A stretch of 64,000 nucleotides of DNA, from positions 1,891,001 to 1,955,000 of the forward strand of contig NZ_CP048422.1 of assembly GCF_010450875.1 (NCBI RefSeq), in the 5' to 3' direction. The notes beneath the pieces are model-generated. The model saw only the letters and a program-made list of their open reading frames with translations. It was not told where the DNA came from and did no database searches. The translations under genes were made by a program, and so were the position numbers. This document shows positions 62,093 through 64,000 of the stretch, in pieces (the first letter of the stretch is position 1; the number at the start of each line of letters is the position of its first letter). Origin of the DNA: Sphingomonas insulae (GTDB lineage: Bacteria; Pseudomonadota; Alphaproteobacteria; Sphingomonadales; Sphingomonadaceae).

Positions 62093-63298
62093 CTATACCG
62101 AGGCGAGGCGCCGGCTCGGGCCATAGCTGATGTCCGGATGAAAGAAGGCTAGGTATCTGACGTCGAATTGATTGTGAAAGCCCGCCCGGAACGGCTTGGC
62201 TGCGTCGAACGGTATGAAGATTGAGGCGTCCTCTGCGAACACGACGTCGGCGAATTTGGCCGGGTCGTATTCGGAGCGTCCCTTGCGAACGACGTCGAGC
62301 TTGAGGAGGTCTGGCCACCAGAACGCATCCTGCCCGAGCCAACCCGCATGCCCTTGGAATTTCGCACCGGCGACGTCATCGATCAACGCTTCCGCTCCGA
62401 ATACGATCGCTCGATTCCACGTCGCGATATCCAAAGGATCGCCCAACTCCGGACGCATCAGGAATGGCATGCGCTGTAGCAAGTGGGGAACATCCACTAG
62501 AACATTTTGTGGTCCCACCACCGCCCGCGAATACCACTTGGACAAACGCGCTACTGTCGCCGCCATAGCCCTTCGCTTATTGGACTCTATCGCTCGTGCG
62601 ACCTCCTTATGTTCCGTCGACTGCATCAGGAATTTTCGAACGCTTAGCTTTTGCAAATCATCCGCGTTCGTCACCTGGTTCGACAAAAAGCCGACCGCCT
62701 CATCGCTCAAAGCCGAGACATGTCGCTCCGGAAATTGCAATACATCAAGTATAGGCTGGTCGAATGCATCGAGTAGGCCGGACGTAAGATTTCCGCGGTT
62801 GTCGATCACCTTTCCGATATCCGGCCAAGTCCAAGGAGCGAACGTCGCGCCATCCCTTTGTCCGCCCCAGAGAGTTTGCGAACCAATCAGAGACGAGTCG
62901 ATGTTGAGATCGGCGAAGCTTTCCAAGTGACCCCGCATCTCAAGGTCGAACATGGCCTTATCGACGAACTGATTCATGACGACCACGAATGCGCAATCGG
63001 AATAAAGCCTAGCCATCCGGGCAAAGCCCTCGCCCGTATGCCGCGCATTCTGCGCATCAATCTCCAAGAGATCGTAGTCGACGACGAGAATGTCGGCTTG
63101 GTCGAATTGCGTTTCGACTTTGTCGGAGCTGCTATTCTCCGAAGTAGGGATACGCGTCAGCAGATTTCGAAATTGGGCGCGAGCATCCTCTATGCGCTCC
63201 ACGTCTACGCCTGAACCAACGGCCTTGGCTATTTGCTTCTGCCAGTCCGCCGCAAGGCTGGGATTGTCGTCGCAAACAGCGATGCGCTTAATGCTCAT
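62093..63298 (-). CDS. Receiver-domain protein with long unrecognised C-terminal region
   Basis: A 401-residue protein. The N-terminal 125 residues look like a response-regulator receiver: IAVCDDNPS (D10, D11), then ADILVVDYDLL with D74 as probable phosphoacceptor, and FVVVMNQF where a Ser/Thr would be expected. The C-terminal 270 residues match no output domain I recognise; no HTH is evident. Segments AWTWPDIGKVIDNRG, YSRAVVGPQNVLVDVPHLLQRMPFL and FAEDASIFIPFDAAKPF are notable. It overlaps the kinase gene by four bases. Confidence 0.8.
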   Translation of the reverse strand: MSIKRIAVCDDNPSLAADWQKQIAKAVGSGVDVERIEDARAQFRNLLTRIPTSENSSSDKVETQFDQADILVVDYDLLEIDAQNARHTGEGFARMARLYSDCAFVVVMNQFVDKAMFDLEMRGHLESFADLNIDSSLIGSQTLWGGQRDGATFAPWTWPDIGKVIDNRGNLTSGLLDAFDQPILDVLQFPERHVSALSDEAVGFLSNQVTNADDLQKLSVRKFLMQSTEHKEVARAIESNKRRAMAATVARLSKWYSRAVVGPQNVLVDVPHLLQRMPFLMRPELGDPLDIATWNRAIVFGAEALIDDVAGAKFQGHAGWLGQDAFWWPDLLKLDVVRKGRSEYDPAKFADVVFAEDASIFIPFDAAKPFRAGFHNQFDVRYLAFFHPDISYGPSRRLASV

Positions 63299-64000
63299 TC
63301 ACCGCTACTCCAGCTAATTTGAAATGTCGTCGGACCGCCGTCTTCTACGAATCTGACCTGGCATCCGCGCAAGCTTGCGATCATCCGCACGATCGTCAAA
63401 CCAAGACCCATACCGCCCAATCCTAAAGCCGAGCGTTCGGACGACGCCACCTGCCGCCGCCTGAATGGCTCGAAGTAGGTGTGTGAGCTGGGAACGTCTA
63501 TGGGAAGTCCGTTGTTGCTGATGCGCAGCCAACTACTGCGTCCTGTCCGCCCGAACCGGAAGGCAATTCGGGGCTCGTCTATATCAAGCATTGCATTCGC
63601 TGCGTTAACCAACACGTTTTGCAATAGAGCATGCCAATCGGCGAATGTCGCTGGTGGGAAATAGACATGACCGGGAATATCTATTTCCGTGGCTACGCGC
63701 GGCATGAGTGGCTCGGTCGCCCGTATCACCTCCTCGACGACGCTACGGACCTGCAACGCTTCCACGACATCACGGTCTTCCTGGCTTAGCATCGGAGCAA
63801 AGATGCGCCGAGTGGCTTCCAACCGATTGAGCCAAGTGTCGATGTCGCCTGCGACACCCGAAACTTCCGGATCGTCGATCCGGGCCGCAATGGATTTCAG
63901 GCGGCGGACCAATTGACGCCCGAGCCGTATCTCCTTCTTGTTCTCATGTTCCAGGGCGAGGGCGGCCATGCCAGTCGATGCGAGCGAGCCGAGTAGCGAT
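63295..64000 (-). CDS. Histidine-kinase-like ATPase, partial at right edge
   Basis: At least 235 residues; the frame is still open at the right edge. A helical dimerisation-like segment has the H-box candidate MAALALEHENKKEIRL, and a HATPase_c domain follows: N-box LLQNVLVNAANAMLD, G1-like ISNNGLPID and G2 LGLGGMGLGLTIVRMIASL. The G1 Asp appears replaced by Asn. No membrane segment is visible in the part present. First visible gene of the operon running to vsr, and presumably the partner of the receiver-domain protein. Confidence 0.82.
   Translation of the reverse strand, partial: SLLGSLASTGMAALALEHENKKEIRLGRQLVRRLKSIAARIDDPEVSGVAGDIDTWLNRLEATRRIFAPMLSQEDRDVVEALQVRSVVEEVIRATEPLMPRVATEIDIPGHVYFPPATFADWHALLQNVLVNAANAMLDIDEPRIAFRFGRTGRSSWLRISNNGLPIDVPSSHTYFEPFRRRQVASSERSALGLGGMGLGLTIVRMIASLRGCQVRFVEDGGPTTFQISWSSGE

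Noticed and set aside
59836..64000. Search for a second copy of the tRNA-Leu 3' end (attR)
   Set aside because: No copy of the T-arm/acceptor sequence seen; the right end of the element must lie beyond the window.
1..64000. CRISPR arrays and insertion sequences
   Set aside because: No regularly spaced short repeats and no transposase gene were recognised.

Overview
The window looks like a high-GC alphaproteobacterial chromosome of the Sphingomonas type. The evidence is the gene sequences (a Caulobacter-like xylose dehydrogenase, sphingomonad-type DnaA, a TimA/Tim44-like protein, CoaBC/UbiB/UbiE/MutM), the cluster order, and palindromic intergenic repeats of the kind common in that group. It falls into two parts: about 31.5 kb of core chromosome, then a P2-like prophage integrated next to a tRNA-Leu gene, carrying an unusual accessory operon that runs off the right edge.

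Core part (1-31.6 kb). A Weimberg-type D-xylose pair (xylX-xylB, cut by the left edge) with a LacI-type operator candidate; rpsU and an FKBP isomerase; a small secreted/membrane protein; a PPP-type phosphatase; wecB-wecC for UDP-ManNAcA and a divergent galU; a seven-gene leftward cluster ubiE-ubiB-membrane protein-coaBC-dut-orphan-moeB; mutM and rpsT; dnaA; secB-murJ-trpS; timA-like, mltA and smr; GST-dapE; and rpmH-rnpA-yidD-yidC-engB, followed by a small membrane protein and a ComM/YifB ATPase.

Prophage (about 31.7 to at least 59.8 kb). A tRNA-Leu(CAA) gene is followed by repeat arrays, a P4-type tyrosine integrase, an HTH protein and an SOS-controlled umuDC pair. An AT-rich two-TM membrane protein then occupies the place where P2 carries tin/old. 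After that comes a nearly complete P2 late gene set: Q and P leftward; O, N, M, L, X, lysis genes, R and S rightward; then J, I and tail-fibre genes including an SGNH-hydrolase-like protein; then V, W, FI, FII, E/E', T, U, D. A perfect inverted repeat (TTGTAGAA-N5-TTCTACAA) stands at the head of each predicted late operon and is probably the late-activator site. A canonical T TTT TTG slippery heptamer joins E to E'. No P2-type replication protein A, C/cox repressor pair or Ogr activator is recognisable in the window, and no right attachment site is seen.

Accessory operon (59.8-64.0 kb). Directly abutting gene D, in the opposite direction and in visibly lower-GC DNA, is a tightly packed operon: histidine-kinase-like ATPase (cut by the right edge), a receiver-domain protein with a long unrecognised C-terminal region, an unrecognised 235-residue protein, a C5-cytosine methyltransferase and a Vsr nuclease. 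The coupling of a two-component pair to a methylase/nuclease pair at a phage cargo position makes it the best candidate for an undescribed (anti-phage or phage-regulatory) system in the window.
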